In this document: positions 13,461 to 26,191 of the stretch, piece after piece
Position numbering within the stretch: the stretch's first letter is position 1
How the letters are laid out: every line of letters starts with the position of its first letter
DNA from: Diprion similis
Taxonomy: Eukaryota > Arthropoda > Insecta > Hymenoptera > Diprionidae
DNA length: 64,000 nt
Direction: 5' to 3'
Assembly (NCBI RefSeq): GCF_021155765.1
Contig: NC_060115.1
Coordinates: forward strand, 3,100,001 to 3,164,000
Made by a program: the position numbers and the translations under genes
Notes under the pieces: generated by a model
Seen by the model: only the letters and a program-made list of their open reading frames with translations
The model's database searches: none
Told to the model about the DNA's origin: nothing

Positions 13461-16400
13461 CACACACACACACAGTTGATTGGGAGCAGAACTGCGGAGT
13501 CGATAAATCAATGCGTGCTTCCGAGTTGGAAGCTGGCCAAGCTCAAATCGAATGAAATCAGTCTAATTTGCGCTACTATTCGTACGACCCGAGTTAAGAA
13601 AATTCTGCTATTGAAAGGAATTTGAAGGTTTTCTCGATTATAACAGACCAGTGCGTTGAGTGTGAAAAGGAATAAATAAATAAAAAAATATATATATCTA
13701 TACACGAAATACACAGTCAACCGAGTGATATTATTTATATACAAGCAAATGATGGGTGATTTTTTTTCTTCATTTGTCTTTCTTTTTTTTTTTTTTTTTT
13801 TTTTTATCGCATATTCGGCGAGCGATGCCCCAATTTAAAAAGTCTTGAATTATAGTTACTCCGTGAAAGACAGAAGGAGGGGAAGTAGGTAGATATATTA
13901 CCTACGGATGGGATAGGTAGAAGGGATCGAGAGGTCTGCGAAAGTCGCGGTGTCAAAACATCCCTGATCCCAGCCGGTTAAAGTTTCTTTTCGATGTCTC
14001 ACCGCCATAAATCTAAAACGCGTCTTTCGTTCATGGGTGCCGAGTTTCCGGCGAAGCTCAACGAACGCTGACGGATATATCTATACAGATATGTATACAT
14101 GCTGATGCGAAATGGCTGTGAAAAGAGTGAAAGAAAAAAGAGGAAAAAATTTCCCCGCAACGCGACGTAGTTTCGACAAATTTCACCCCGCACAGTATAT
14201 ATAGGTATACCTTATATGTTTATCCGTGTCTATAATATATAGCCACACACAATAGTTGTACAATAAAGGATTTACAAGAGTGAGAGAAGTATAATATAAT
14301 TAAAAAAGAAATATTCACGAGAATGAATATACTTGATCTATTATCGGTGATTTTAAAAATCGCCGCCACAGTTTTCATTCGATATTTAGAGCATTACGCG
14401 CGTATATCTCATCAATAATAATTAATTAATTGAGGAGTCATAGCGAGGGTATAACGAAGTGTATAATCTCGCACCTTTGTACACCTCCACTAGATATTGT
14501 AATTACTTGTACCGTGCGTATATCTGCATTCGTCACTTTGTACCCTTAATCGCTTGTTCCCACGATATTACCAAGCGCCATTTAAACAACGAAATAATTA
14601 ACCCGTTGGGGATAAGCAATATCGGGCTGCGTGCGAAACGAGTATACGTATAATGTGAACCCTGGATGAGGGGCTCGTAGAATTTATACTCACATTCAAC
14701 ACGAATATAGGTATATACTGTGTATAATATAATAGTATAATCCTTGCAAGGTATAATGTATACGGTATTATAATACCGAATCGCGATCTATAAAAATTTC
14801 ATCGCACCTCACAAGGAGCAAGCAGATTAGTTATTAGGCTCCTTAGTAATGATATGTATAATAACGATTCTAGATATAATGCATGCGTAAGGAAACCTCA
14901 ACGTATTACACAAATAATATTGTTTTCTGAAAAGCGGTGAAAAATCCTCCCGAGGTAATAAAATCTATACATAAACTCTGGGTTCTGCACCCGCGAAACA
15001 CGCAGCTGATGAACGCCGTCGAGAGGCGAAAAGAATTTCAAATCATAAAACATAACGTAGGGATATAATACACGTGTAGGTATTTATGGTATTTTTTTTT
15101 ACATATAACGTCGCTGACTGCGCACGCATATGGATTCAAATTTCACCAAAAATAATATCAATTGCGTGACACGCGATAATCATAACTGCATGTACATGTG
15201 TTTGCTCGTTTATCAGATTCAAATCGTAATATTATGCATAAAGAGTGACGTTGGAATTGGTGAGAAGTAATTGCACGCAACGACAGTACGCCATGAATAA
15301 ACTATACCGCAAAACAAGGCCTGCAGCTTAGTAAACAATTTCCTGAATCAACCCGCATATCCTGCCTGCATACCTATACTAACGAGACCCGCAACCGTCT
15401 CCTTCAACACCAGATACGCGCTGCTCATTAGTACACACGTACAATTGACTCACTGTTCTAATTAGATTGCAAAGCTCGATTTGTAGGTTTACTCTTGCAT
15501 TATTAATTAGTTAACTAACCTTTAATTTTTTTTTTTTTTTATATATTAAATACTGTTCTTTTACACCCCATGAAAGCTGGATCTCGGTGTGTGTATAACC
15601 GCTTCGCGTCGATATGTAGGTACGTATGTATTTCGTATGTGATCTACCAATAAGTTACTCTGTGTGGCCCATTAAAGTTTCCACAAAGTAGAGTAAGAAA
15701 GAAAAAAGAGAAACTAAAAAGAATACGATACCAACCAACATCTGAAGTCGTATTTTACCCATGCATTTGGCACAGTGATCACAGCAATCTCAAAGTGAGA
15801 AGGCAGCTGTATATGTTATGTATAAGTATACTTGTTCTTATTTTTTTTTTCTTCTTCTTTTTTTTTCTCAACGCCTACATGCAGAGAAAAGGAAAGTCAG
15901 CTAGTGATCACGATCATCTTTGATCCGCAAAGCGATGACGAGTGAGCCGAGTCAATAGAATTCATACGCAGGTCTAGCGCTGTTTTTTGGACGGTTTAAA
16001 TTCTCGCGAATGTGTCGGCACGTGCAGTCGTTTCGCGTTTGCGATTATGCACCATTGGCATATTTCGGTTCCTATATTATATCATAAATTTATTTTTCGA
16101 TTTTTCCCCCTTATGGTGAAAAAAATTTCGAAATGACGCATTGTTTGCACGCAACCTCTAGTTAACTAGACCGTACAGTATAAAAAGCAGACTTACGACG
16201 ATTTGAAATCTTGACTTCGTGACGCCAGCTCAAGTTGCCAAAATTATCATAATAAAAAAGAGAACGATAAAAAAATCCTACGAAGATCGGGGCGATAATA
16301 TAAACCATGCGTACATACGGTATGTAGTACATGTCACCGTTTCTACACGGTTGCTTTATTACGGTCCGCGGATAAGCACGAAGAGAGAATTCTTCGGGTG

Positions 16401-17911
16401 ATAAAGATTGTCCAATCGATAATAAGATAACTTTACGGCATGCGGGGCAAAAACCGGCGAAAGCCCCGTGGGCAATAAATCTAGTTGCGAAGGGATTAGC
16501 ACAAGTGTATCCAGGAATGGAAGAGCCTACCAGCGAATAATGGACCTTACTTTACTCCGATCGTAACTATACCTATATTTACTTGTGCGGGAGGCCTGGC
16601 AGCGTATAAAAAATATCATAAAACATCTCGCGAGTTGCTTCCGACCTTCCGTTGGCCCGGCTACGTTATAAGTATAATACCTACGCGAAACCCCGCGCGA
16701 GTTATTCCTAAACGCGGACTCTTCTGTCCCTTTTTTTCTCAATTTACTCCTTTATATTTCCAGGGAAACGGACAATAGAGGAAGGAGCCTACGTAATATA
16801 AACTATACATATACATATTTCATCAAATATTCGCACAACGCGTAATAAATTCCTACTGCAAGACTTGGGAGGGATGATTAATAACACAGCGCGTGCTACC
16901 GGGTGGAATAAGATTATTGATCGATCCCTTTTTAATGTGGTGAAATGTATACTCTCTCCGTGAGTGTATCTACAGGTATACAAGTTTGAAAAATTCTTAA
17001 CGAACGACGAGGCGAGTCTTCGCCCTGCCGTGTGAAGAAAACTCGGTAAGAATAGTACAGGGGCAATAATCCGGGGAAAAGAATTTCTGGGCAGCGTTGG
17101 TAGCAGCCGGTTATTAATTTATACTGTACAGACAGTGCGGTGCAGACCTACAGACCTGAGGTGTCGGGAGGGTCTACGACCCTTTGACCCATCTCCGGCT
17201 ACAGACACCGGCGAGTAAAGTTAGACCGGGATCCAAAGTAGTCCCGCAGGTGCATTCGTAGCGAATCTCGAGGCATTCAGCTTCGCCGCATTCGATTCAC
17301 GTATGTGCGTACTATACATGCCTACATGGATACGCGTACACGCGTGCTTTACGGTGAACTTTCGAGTAATGGAAAACGAACAAGGGTCTCGAAGTAAGTC
17401 GCAGTTATGCAGGTTCCGAGACTGGTATGTACCTAGGTGTCGAATAGTTGACGTAAAATAAGGCGGGAATTGTAGAGGCGTATTATATTAGGCGTGGATG
17501 TTTAGTTTGTCTAGGAGGAAGAGGATGGACGGACGATGATGAGGCAAGGAGGGGGAGGATTCCGTAGGAAACGAGATAAGTGACTTACATTTTGGTGAGA
17601 TTGACGGAGTGCGAAAGGGTTGCTGATCCGAGCGGTCCGTATATCGTGTCGAAACCCGCCCCACGGCAGACAACCTCTCTACCGTCAGCAGTGGCGTTGC
17701 AGCGATCCAGGGAAGTCTGCGAGGGTGTCGTGCGATCCGAATGAGCTGAGCATCCGTTATTGCCGATCGACAACAACAACGATAATAATAACAACAACGA
17801 AAGTATAAAAGTGACAGCTGCAGCCGAGCGCCGTGGGCTCATGCTGCCGGACGCCGGCCTCGCTCCAGAAGGGGACGGACTACTCCTGTCCTCCTCCTCG
17901 CCTGCAGCCAC
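4101..17911 (-). CDS. rk: Type-B leucine-rich repeat GPCR, bursicon receptor LGR2/rickets
   Basis: Cell-surface receptor; in insects LGR2 binds the heterodimeric hormone bursicon and signals through Gs/cAMP to drive cuticle tanning and wing expansion (family knowledge). Coding exons: 17589-17911, 8546-8617, 8325-8396, 8156-8224, 7921-8064, 7636-7776, 7446-7511, 6999-7142, 6833-6904, 6458-6750, 5852-6031, 5557-5751, 4101-5494. They sum to 1054 codons plus stop with every junction in frame. A hydrophobic signal segment lies near residues 30-50, followed by about 12-13 LRRs, a hinge containing YAYHCCAF and CLPQPG, seven membrane segments (about 530-800) with LERNY in place of DRY and NPFLYAI at TM7, and a Ser/Arg-rich tail of about 250 residues. 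The high LRR count and the LLGVSDYRKF loop favour LGR2 over the glycoprotein-hormone receptor LGR1. A second Met at residue 24 could be the true start. The first intron is 9 kb. Confidence 0.9.
9288..9308. repeat. poly-C tract, 21 bp
   Basis: Uninterrupted run of 21 C on the plus strand inside the LGR2 first intron. A second run of the same length occurs at 26729-26749. Confidence 0.95.
11634..11670. repeat. (GT)n microsatellite
   Basis: Dinucleotide GT repeat with a single GA interruption, in the LGR2 first intron. Confidence 0.9.
12117..12480. repeat. tandem dispersed repeat, about 121-bp unit
   Basis: The word AATCAGCGA followed by CCCGAAA and CCCCTG recurs at about 12192 and 12314, with a decayed third copy at about 12435, giving a period near 121 bp. 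Each unit continues with a GTAGAGTT.TTT segment and an AAATTTGAAATTTTC segment. The same family occurs at 41062-41400 in inverted arrangement, so this is an interspersed repeat rather than a local duplication. No coding potential is seen. Confidence 0.75.
13400..13474. repeat. (AT)n-(AC)n compound microsatellite
   Basis: About 55 bp of alternating AT followed by an AC run, in the LGR2 first intron. Peptide frames across it are repeat artefacts. Confidence 0.95.
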
Positions 17912-17954
17912 TACCTTCTACCACCGTACACCGAATGCATCACACGGCACATAG

Positions 17955-17996
17955 GCACGCACGCACGCACGCATGCACGCACGCACGTATGCACGC
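17955..17996. repeat. (GCAC)n microsatellite
   Basis: Imperfect tetranucleotide GCAC repeat in the presumed LGR2 5' UTR. Confidence 0.9.
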
Positions 17997-18630
17997 TTAG
18001 CGCATTCACGCGTGTGTTGTCACTTGCGACGAGGATAATTCCTTGCCCCTGCTACCCTCGTTCGGCGGCATTTCTATCCCAACACACGTCAGTCACCACT
18101 GACCACTGACGATAAAAACGACGACCGACACGATCTAACGCCAAGTCGGAATGGACCGATCAACGACGATGCGGCGCCACCCACAACTAGGTATGCAACG
18201 AAAAAAACAACAGAGATAACCGCCGCCGCCGTTTCACCCTCTTGTCGCGAGGCTGTTGGGCGCGGGCGCGTGTTCTCTGCGAAGGACGCAGAAATGCTGG
18301 AGGCTGGAAGCCGGAGGAATGGGAATAGCGCGTCTGCTTGCAGCTCGCTCCGTTCGCTCCCGCGAACTATTCCTGCGGAGAACCGACCGACTCTTTGACT
18401 GACGGCCGAGCGAACTACGCATGTGAACGCGGGCTCTCGGTTCTAATCGCCCCACCGCCATCCGAGCTGTACGCAGCTGTATACATTATACATACCCTGA
18501 GCGATGGAACGCTGAACGGGCGCAAGAGTTGCGAACGGTAGTCGCGACTCCAGTCAGTCGTTCAACTCGGGATTTTCGCTCTCTCCGCACGCGACGCATC
18601 GTGCCGACGACCATCGACGTTTCCCGCGTG

Positions 18631-18638
18631 TGACGTCA
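18631..18638. promoter_or_regulatory. CRE-like palindrome TGACGTCA
   Basis: A perfect 8-bp cAMP-response element consensus (CREB/ATF family) lies about 720 bp upstream of the LGR2 start codon in the CpG-rich region. One site can occur by chance. It is noted because LGR2 itself signals through cAMP. Confidence 0.35.
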
Positions 18639-18660
18639 TCAAGCGCCCCTACCGCGTTTG

Positions 18661-20260
18661 AGGGGGGGAACGTTATATCGCTGCTCCGTCACCATTCCGT
18701 TGCGATTTGGGTGTACACTTGGCCGCATTGATTCTGAGGCGACTAAATTTGATCGACGAATCTGTTATGTTAGCATGCTGAATCATCCCGCAGCGCCACC
18801 ACCGGCCAGCCGGGAAACAGGCTCAATTATTCGTAAAATTATAACATAACTCTCTAAATCTCCATACAAAAAAAAAAAAAAAAAATACAAACAAGCGGCA
18901 GTTGTGTTATGTTTACAAATATTGATAATGAGCTGGCATCCCCAATGTAACAGACTCGTCGAAAAATAGCAGTCTCAGAATGACTGCAGCCGAGTGTACA
19001 TTAAGGTACTAGTCTTTGGGTCGTCGGACATCCTCGGACGCGACCCGCGTGCGACCGACTTTTACACGTCGGCGATGCTGCATCGCCCCGAGTGTGTATG
19101 AATCGACTCCTGCTTTTCGCCCTTGATCGTGTTTTAACTATATAATATTATGCAGTATCGCCGGCATTAACTCCAAGCGATTGATTGCTGTTGAAAAATT
19201 TGCACGTTCACACATACGTTGACACGATAGATATATCTATAAATCAGAAATCCTGGCTACGAAGATTTGAAATTGCGACACGGGTCGGGTGCAGCTAGAC
19301 TCCGTTCCACCCTGCTGTGACCCGGCGCAGCTGACTCATACGCGTTGCAACACTTGCAAGGACCAAAATTGATTTTACCGTAGAACGAAAACTGGGACGA
19401 AAGCATTACAGCGAGCATAAACTGACAATGAAATTTTCTAAGAACTCGAGAAGTACTCGAATGGGAACGTTACTCATGCAGATATTACGGCTGGGCGATT
19501 CGGCGAGCTAGCGCACATAGAGACGATATCCCAGCGGAAGCTTTCTCGAAATTAAATCGAAATTACGATTCTGACTGCGCTCTGACGAAGATAGGGTGGA
19601 GTCGGGAATCTATGGCAAAACAGTTAAACACTTCATATCTGAGACATTCTTTTATTACCGAAACTTCAAATTGTTAAATAACTTCCGATCCTAAAGCGAA
19701 ATGTGAAAACGTTATTAGCAACGTTGAAAAAATTGCACTGAAAATAAAATAAAATTTACCTAAGCAGCATATGTTTTCAGTTTCAAAATATGTACTAAAC
19801 AAAACTTCATTAATGGCAATATTAATATCTATCTGTCTACATGCTTGTATATTATTGTTCTACAAATCGTTTGTTATTGTATAAAAGCTGAAACTAATAT
19901 AAATAAATTACTATCAGAATATTAATAATAATACAAAAAAAAAAAAAACAGTTACAGTTTCGTGTTCTGTGTGGTGTTCCATACAGCGAGATTAATACCT
20001 AAGAGTAATGTTAAAATTCACCGATATGAGAGAATACAGAAATAACTGACTCCTGATTCAAATGGAAGTAACCTGAATTCCCTAGGCTTGAAGATTTCAA
20101 TCAAGGTCCTACCTGACAATGATGTATAGTTGTTAAAATTCGGGCACCTTCTCTATCCAAATTTTGGTACCCCCGAAAAATATTTTTCTATTTAGCATTC
20201 AGGTATCATGTACCCTCCCACCAGACGAAATTAGGCTATTATTCTTTTGCAACCATTTTG
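18661..20260. other. Intergenic DNA between LGR2 and TOP3B
   Basis: No supported gene. The segment to about 19600 has moderate GC; from 19600 to 20260 it is AT-rich and probably includes the 3' UTR of topoisomerase 3-beta. A-tracts lie near 18868 and 19935. Confidence 0.5.
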
Positions 20261-23200
20261 TTACACAAAGTAGGCTGCCAACTGCGCCATCCTATCTTTG
20301 GGAGGACGCGGTTTGCCTCGACCACGACCCCTGCTGTGTCCTCGTGACCGGCCTGTAACCGGCCTGGATGCAACAGCTCTGTGTTTTTCAACAAGCGCCA
20401 CAAAAGCTGGTGTGCAAAAAACGCACCCTGTCAACTCAGTGGCTTCGTTAGGTAGCTTACTTTTGTCCTGAAATAAATTATAAAATGAATCAAACCTTGT
20501 GGATCATACTAATATAGAATAAATGTGGCTTTAAATACCTAAAATAACTGAAAAGTATTTCGGTAGAGAAGAGGACAGATACATTATTCATACTACTGAT
20601 TCTCATCTTGCTAACGTTTTGTTAACACGCTTTTTGTTATCTTTCATCAGAAATGATGAAGAAAAACAAATGTCAATTATCCAGCAGTACATGCAAAGAG
20701 TAGCTTAAACACATTATATGTGGTAGTTGAATCGAATACGAAGAACAAATTGAAGCAATGTTAAATTCTTGTTAAAAATAATACGCTTTCTTCATCCTCA
20801 GTCAAATATTTATGTTGGCAATTGTGCATTGAATTATACAAGATACATTCATCTTGGGAGAATAACTAAGAGACGGTTTTTTGTTTCACTTTAAACTTTT
20901 CCATAATATTTCCAACTTTCCAGTTATTTCTACTACCATTGGGCATCAGAGATCGGTGAATTTAAAATGTATCAAATGTTAGTTTTGCTGGCCAATGCGT
21001 TGCACATTTCATGTTACCTGTTTATATTCCACTGTGACACGCTGAGCTCCGCAATCACAGATGTCGGATTCTACACTGACTCGGTGCGCGTCGTCGAACA
21101 AATGAATTATAACGTCGCATCGATTGCAACCGAGTTTCCATTTCGGTGCTGCTGACGGATCTAGTACTAGAATGCCTGTTTCACACTCTAAGCAGCTGGA
21201 TATACCATTATTATACATTCCGTGTGGACATGTTGGATGTGTACAAGAATTACACCCGCTCATTCCCCGTTTCATATCCCTATTTCAATACGAGAAAACA
21301 ATCAAAAAATAATTCGGACAGATTACACAAAATTACTTTTTGTGTATTAACGTTGATCTGCAATATTGTAGTATTACCTGAATGGAGGGTTGTTATAACA
21401 ATAGGGGCAAAATGTATAGCTCTTCCCTTTAGCTCCGGTTGACCATGAGAGTAGTTCAAAGTCGTCCAACGGGCATTTCAGTTCTCTATAGATTCTAATA
21501 TTTCCATTTTGAGGCAAATTGTATGTCTCGTTACACTGAGAGCAGTGCATGCGGGACGGTTTGGTTTGTATGTATTTCATATATCGTCGACATTTTCCGC
21601 ATCTGCAAAAAATTTAATTAATCAATTACATAAAGTTCACAAATTCACAATTCAGTTTCGCTGAGGAAAATGAGTTTTCATTACCTCGAATGCGATTTAC
21701 CAGATGCAGAAAGAGGTGAAAATGAGACTTCAAATAATTGATCCATTCCATCTATACTTTGTACAAAGTAAGTGAACTTCTGCTTGAATATTTCAACTGT
21801 GTGCAGTAAAACAGCATGGAAGTCAGCTCTACCTTGTGCAATTAAATTCAATTGTTCTTCAACTGCAGACCTCATTGTAGGTAAAACCAATTCCGGATCT
21901 ATCTGTAAAAAGTTTCAGATACAACAAAATTGACGCACATTCGTTATTATATTTTCAACTAATTTCCCACTTACTTTTTGATAACCGTGAACTAAGACTA
22001 TACCTAGAGGCGTAGGAATGAGCCTTCTGCCTGCTGTAACAGTAACATAATTCCGTATGCATATGTTGTTAATGTGTACAGGGATAGAGGCATCGGTTCC
22101 AATTCCATGCTTTTCCATTAGCGAAATTAGTTCTGCCTCAGTGAGATGATCGGGAGGTTGAGTATAGCATTCGAGCAGTTTTACCTAAAAAAGAATAATA
22201 AGGTTCAGCTGTCCTATTGATAGAGCAGAGTACCGAAGGCCAAGAATAGTAATACCAACTTCGTGAATATTGGCGTTTTCACCGCTCGTGAATTTTGGAA
22301 GAGTTTCGTTAGCTCCAAATGCTTGCCACGTAAGAACTGTAGTATACCCAGGATCTAACAATGTCTTGCCGACAGCAGTGAATGTTTCTGTTCCAATTTC
22401 AAACTTGACCGTAGTGCTCAGATATTTACAATCGAATGCGACCTTTGAATAAACAGTTCACAATTAATTGAAATCACAAGCCAAGAGGCCATTGATCATG
22501 ATTAATTGCATGAGAAAATTGATTAGAATTTTCCATGAGTGTGATTTGAAAATACGGAATATTGTAGTCTTGTTCAGTACTTGTATTAGCTCTAGTTGTG
22601 GCAACGAAATTCTCCATTCATATATTTTTGAGTTACAAAATCAGTAACTGTGACTAAAATTTCATGAAACAGCTTTGTCATTTCAAAAGATTTCCCATTT
22701 GAAATACTTTGTTCTTCCTTCTCTCAAAAACTCTGGAATAGAATCCCTAACAGTATTTGTGTGGAAGTTGCCATACCGAAGCAATGAAGTGACGCGTAAT
22801 GTAATCATATAATCTCCAGGCATCACCATCAAGTTCGTTTCTAGATGCACTTTTCATTGGTGTAATCGGCGGGTGGTCACCAGCATCATGACCTTTCTTA
22901 GGTCTATTCATTCCTATTGATAATATTTTCCGTACGTCTTCACCCCATTCAGGACTATTTTGTTGCTGCTTTAGTGTTGCTCTAAAGAGAATAGAACATA
23001 ATTTCGTGTTTAGAAGACTCCACAACTCAATAATTCCGTAAATTAATTATAAAATTGATATTACAAAAGCAATAGCTTACAATAGATCGAAATTTTCTGG
23101 GTATGAAGTCGTTTCTGTTCTTGGATAACTAATGTACCCCTGAGTATATAGACGCTCAGCTATTTGCATGGCGTGATGTGGTCCCATTCCCAATCCAGAG

Positions 23201-25207
23201 CTAGCAACTCGCATTAATTCGACTGTATTGAGAGCTATTGGTCGTGTTTTAGATTTTTCTGTACTAATTATGCTCAGTATCCTGAAAATTGATTACGTTT
23301 CAAAATATATTCAAATTTAGTCTGTATTTTTAGATGCTCACATGCTTTTACTGAATTACCTAGCATGGACGTGTTCCTTAACTTGGGCCAAAAATATATT
23401 AGCAATTTCTTTATCAAAGCATCGTACTCGATTCCAGTTTAATACAACATCTTGCCCATCCGAAGATTTCACGGTAACCTGTAGTATTATGATCAAAACG
23501 ATGCAAATCACTTTCAGTAATCAAACATAAATGATTGAAGAAAATTATAAAAATTTCTTCTTTCTTCTGACGCAATTTATGGTGGACTATGTTATCGTTT
23601 GAAAACCATGTGAATTAATCTCAAGAAAAGCGCTCATCTTCGTTATTGTTATTGACCATCATTGCATTATGTGAGAATACTAATAAACGTATAGTAAGCC
23701 AGAAAAGAAAAACGTAAGGCAGACAAAATAGATTTTAAATGGATGCGATAAAGGTAAACGAATAGATGCTTCAACCTGTGGTACATTTGTTCTTTCTCAA
23801 ACGATATCAAAGTGCTTCATTTAATAGAGCATTGTAGTGAATAAAAAAAGTACCTGAACAACCCAGTACGGGTCTGGTTTAAATGTTTGAATTTCGTCAT
23901 GTCTCTGAACGCAAAAGCCCAGCGTTGGTGTTTGACAGGGACCGTATGATATGAGCGACGCATCCAAGTCTCCATATTTTCCCTAGAATAAGTATTGATT
24001 GTATGGTATGAGATACCGAATGTACATAGTGTAATTTATTAAATACCCAGTACCAGATGTTTGGAGAAAAAAAGCGATTCGTACCTGGAAAAATTTGGTC
24101 TGAAAACGTGTGAAAGCGCATCCGATGCGCAAGTCAAGTTCTTGTCGTGCATCTACACTCCGTGCTTCGTTTTCATTCGGTTTACCAAGATTTGCCAATG
24201 CAGCTTTAATATCCTTCTCTGTGATGGCCGAAAAATGAGCTCTCCATATGTTCTAGATAAAGGTGAGGAGATCAAAGAATGTTTTTTCTTAATCTGAAAT
24301 TATCCCAATAAATAAAATAGGTCAAATACATTTGGATCCAGCTCTCGATGTAGTCCTTGTTGAACAGCATAAATAACTTCGTAACAAATGTTTTCACCTT
24401 CCTTGTCACAATCCAGCCATAATATTAAGTAATCACAATTAGCCCCTTCTTTAGCGAGAAAGTACGGAATCTTTAGCTTTGGAACTGCTTCCTTTTTCTC
24501 AGTTGGACAAGAGAATAATTCTACCTAAAATATTAATAGAGGAAATAAATATCCAACAATATTACACAATGCGTTTCCTTTTGGGATTTTTAAATTACAT
24601 ACATTGAGAAAAGTTTTCAAAAATTGGTTTATCCAATCATTTTTCTTTTCTCACAGATTAATTTTTAGGAACACTTCGTGCGCAATCTCACGCCTCTATT
24701 TATGATATTCACAAAAATATGAATTTTTTTCTCAGTGTGTGAGCGCACACAGGACATAGACTTGTTTCCCACAGCATCCCAAGGCCCCGGATAAAAAAAA
24801 TTTTGATACTTACAGGATCAACTTTGTCCCAATTATTGTACTTCCCGTTGAAATCCAAACTCATAACATGCCCACAGACAGATGTCATTTTAAAATTCAC
24901 AGTTTCAGATTTGAATGGTCCAGTCCACTCGTGAACAGAGCATGAGCCATTTAAGCCTGTGTTTTAAACATTTCTATACTGAATTAAATGTGTTGGTTTT
25001 TAAGACAGAATAATATGATAAACGTTCACACGTTTATTGGTTAAGATTACAATGGACCATTGTCGAGGAATAAGTGAATCGTGATCTGCAAGGGGTGAAA
25101 TCAACTCCTAACCTACCTTTTCTAGCAGAGCACCGCCCATTGCTCAATATACCCGCAAGCGATGCAGCAAGGGACGGTTTTTCGGCTACCATTAGAGCAG
25201 TCTTCAT
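20261..25207 (-). CDS. Top3beta: DNA topoisomerase 3-beta (type IA)
   Basis: Cuts and passes single strands of DNA, and in this family also RNA. Coding exons: 25117-25207, 24814-24956, 24330-24524, 24085-24252, 23854-23982, 23360-23478, 23081-23281, 22777-22981, 22260-22442, 21975-22184, 21685-21902, 21378-21602, 21018-21279, 20261-20467; 851 aa in frame, against about 862 in human. The TOPRIM domain shows MVAEKPSLA at the N-terminus and the acidic DCDKEGEN motif. The catalytic tyrosine is Y334 in [10 protein letters not shown]. The C-terminal part has cysteine pairs (CGKC, CSQC, CPYC, CNSC, CLEC, CNRC, CVFC) like family zinc fingers. It ends with an RG-rich box ([13 protein letters not shown]) and the conserved AAYFV terminus; RG boxes bind RNA and the partner TDRD3. 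The exon ending at 22260 needs a weak GTTGGT donor. The start is set by the family N-terminus [10 protein letters not shown], but the frame stays open further upstream. Confidence 0.95.
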
Positions 25208-25963
25208 TTTGGATTGCTTAAATAGCGCGATAATTCTAGAAAGATGTTTTAAACTTGTGTAAATTCCACTTTGTCGCCGGGCACATCTGTCCACATATCC
25301 CGGCACGAGTTCCAATCTCCTCCGCGCGCCGTCTGCGTCGTCTGCGTGTAAAGTTTGTTGACTGAAAGTGTGTTGCAGATTTGGAGAGTTGAAATCCTCT
25401 TGAGTCCTAAACATTGAGTGGATGCTGGTAGATACAGGCAAAGAGGATAGGATTCTTGTTCTCTTCTTTTCTGCGTACTATAAATACAAAGTCAAGTTTA
25501 GGGTCATGAGACAATGGCCTAAATTTTTAGTGATTTAATTGAGCGCATTTACAGCAATTTACAGTCTGCTAGGAGATATAAACAGCAGCTATAGATCTGA
25601 TTGTGAATCTTGTTAAATCTGAGTTGGAATTGGCTGGGAATTGAGTTGAAGTCGGATTAGAATTGGGTTGCAAGATTTCTGGGTAAATTCTTTTGTAGAA
25701 TCCAAAAGTTATTCATCGTCGATCTAATTTATGTCACAGATTTTGGCGGGATTTGTGAGTGATGGCGATCCAATATAAACACGCAATCGATAATATCGAC
25801 GAAAAATCAATGCACCATAATTTTTTTAAATTACCAGCAATATAATCACCGAGTCTTCGCGTGCTGCTCGTAATACATCCTGCAAGTTGTTCGTTTTAAT
25901 ACATTTCCAGCCGACGTCGGTACGACTAATTTCAGAAACGTGCAAAGTAGCAACGAATACTTC
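25208..25963 (-). other. TOP3B 5' region with in-frame open upstream segment
   Basis: The topoisomerase frame stays open from 25207 back to a splice acceptor at 25477/25478. It includes an upstream ATG at 25412-25414 that would add 69 residues. A second block, about 25835-25963, is also open. It ends at a GTAATT donor and joins the first in phase 0 across a 357-nt intron. That block is preceded in the same frame by a stop. The extension is basic and low in recognisable features, and human TOP3B lacks it. It may be 5' UTR or an alternative N-terminus. Confidence 0.3.
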
Positions 25964-25966
25964 GAT

Positions 25967-26191
25967 TTATCCCTGTAATTTGTTAGGTGACGGGACTGAT
26001 ACGATGTCTAATCGTTCGACTGACACCGCAAAGGCGTGCAACGTAACAAAATCTGCCGCTTTAATTTTTCTTCGTTCGTTATCATCTGAACTCGGGTAAA
26101 GTGCAAAATTATTTGAATAACCCTCAACTTTCTTTACCAGGTTATAGTACAATAGAAAAGCATTTTTGTCAGATACTAACTGTTGCTGCAT
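25967..26191 (-). CDS. small ORF of unknown function, uncertain
   Basis: An ATG-started 74-codon frame beginning MQQQLVSDKN, with protein-like composition (charged SDDNERRKIK centre), upstream of topoisomerase 3-beta. It is not recognised as any family. It could be an upstream ORF in the TOP3B leader, the first exon of an unknown gene, or chance. The plus strand is also open across the same bases, which lowers confidence. Confidence 0.15.
   Translation of the reverse strand: MQQQLVSDKNAFLLYYNLVKKVEGYSNNFALYPSSDDNERRKIKAADFVTLHAFAVSVERLDIVSVPSPNKLQG

Larger units (their letters stand above)
8618..17588 (-). other. First intron of LGR2 (9 kb)
   Basis: Exon 1 ends in phase 2 at 17589 with donor GTAAGT. 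The next coding exon begins at 8617 after TTACAG, and the split codon AT/C restores an LRR reading LTKIDLSNNN. In between I see no exon or independent gene. The intron holds a 21-bp C run, AT/AC and GT microsatellites and a tandem dispersed repeat (listed separately). Large first introns often carry enhancers; none is identified here. Confidence 0.75.
17912..18660 (-). promoter_or_regulatory. LGR2 5' region, GC- and CpG-rich
   Basis: The DNA directly upstream of the LGR2 start is markedly richer in GC and CpG than the rest of the window, most clearly at 18230-18660. This fits a 5' UTR plus promoter. It contains a GCAC microsatellite and a palindromic CRE-like site. The transcription start itself cannot be placed from sequence alone. 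Confidence 0.45.
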
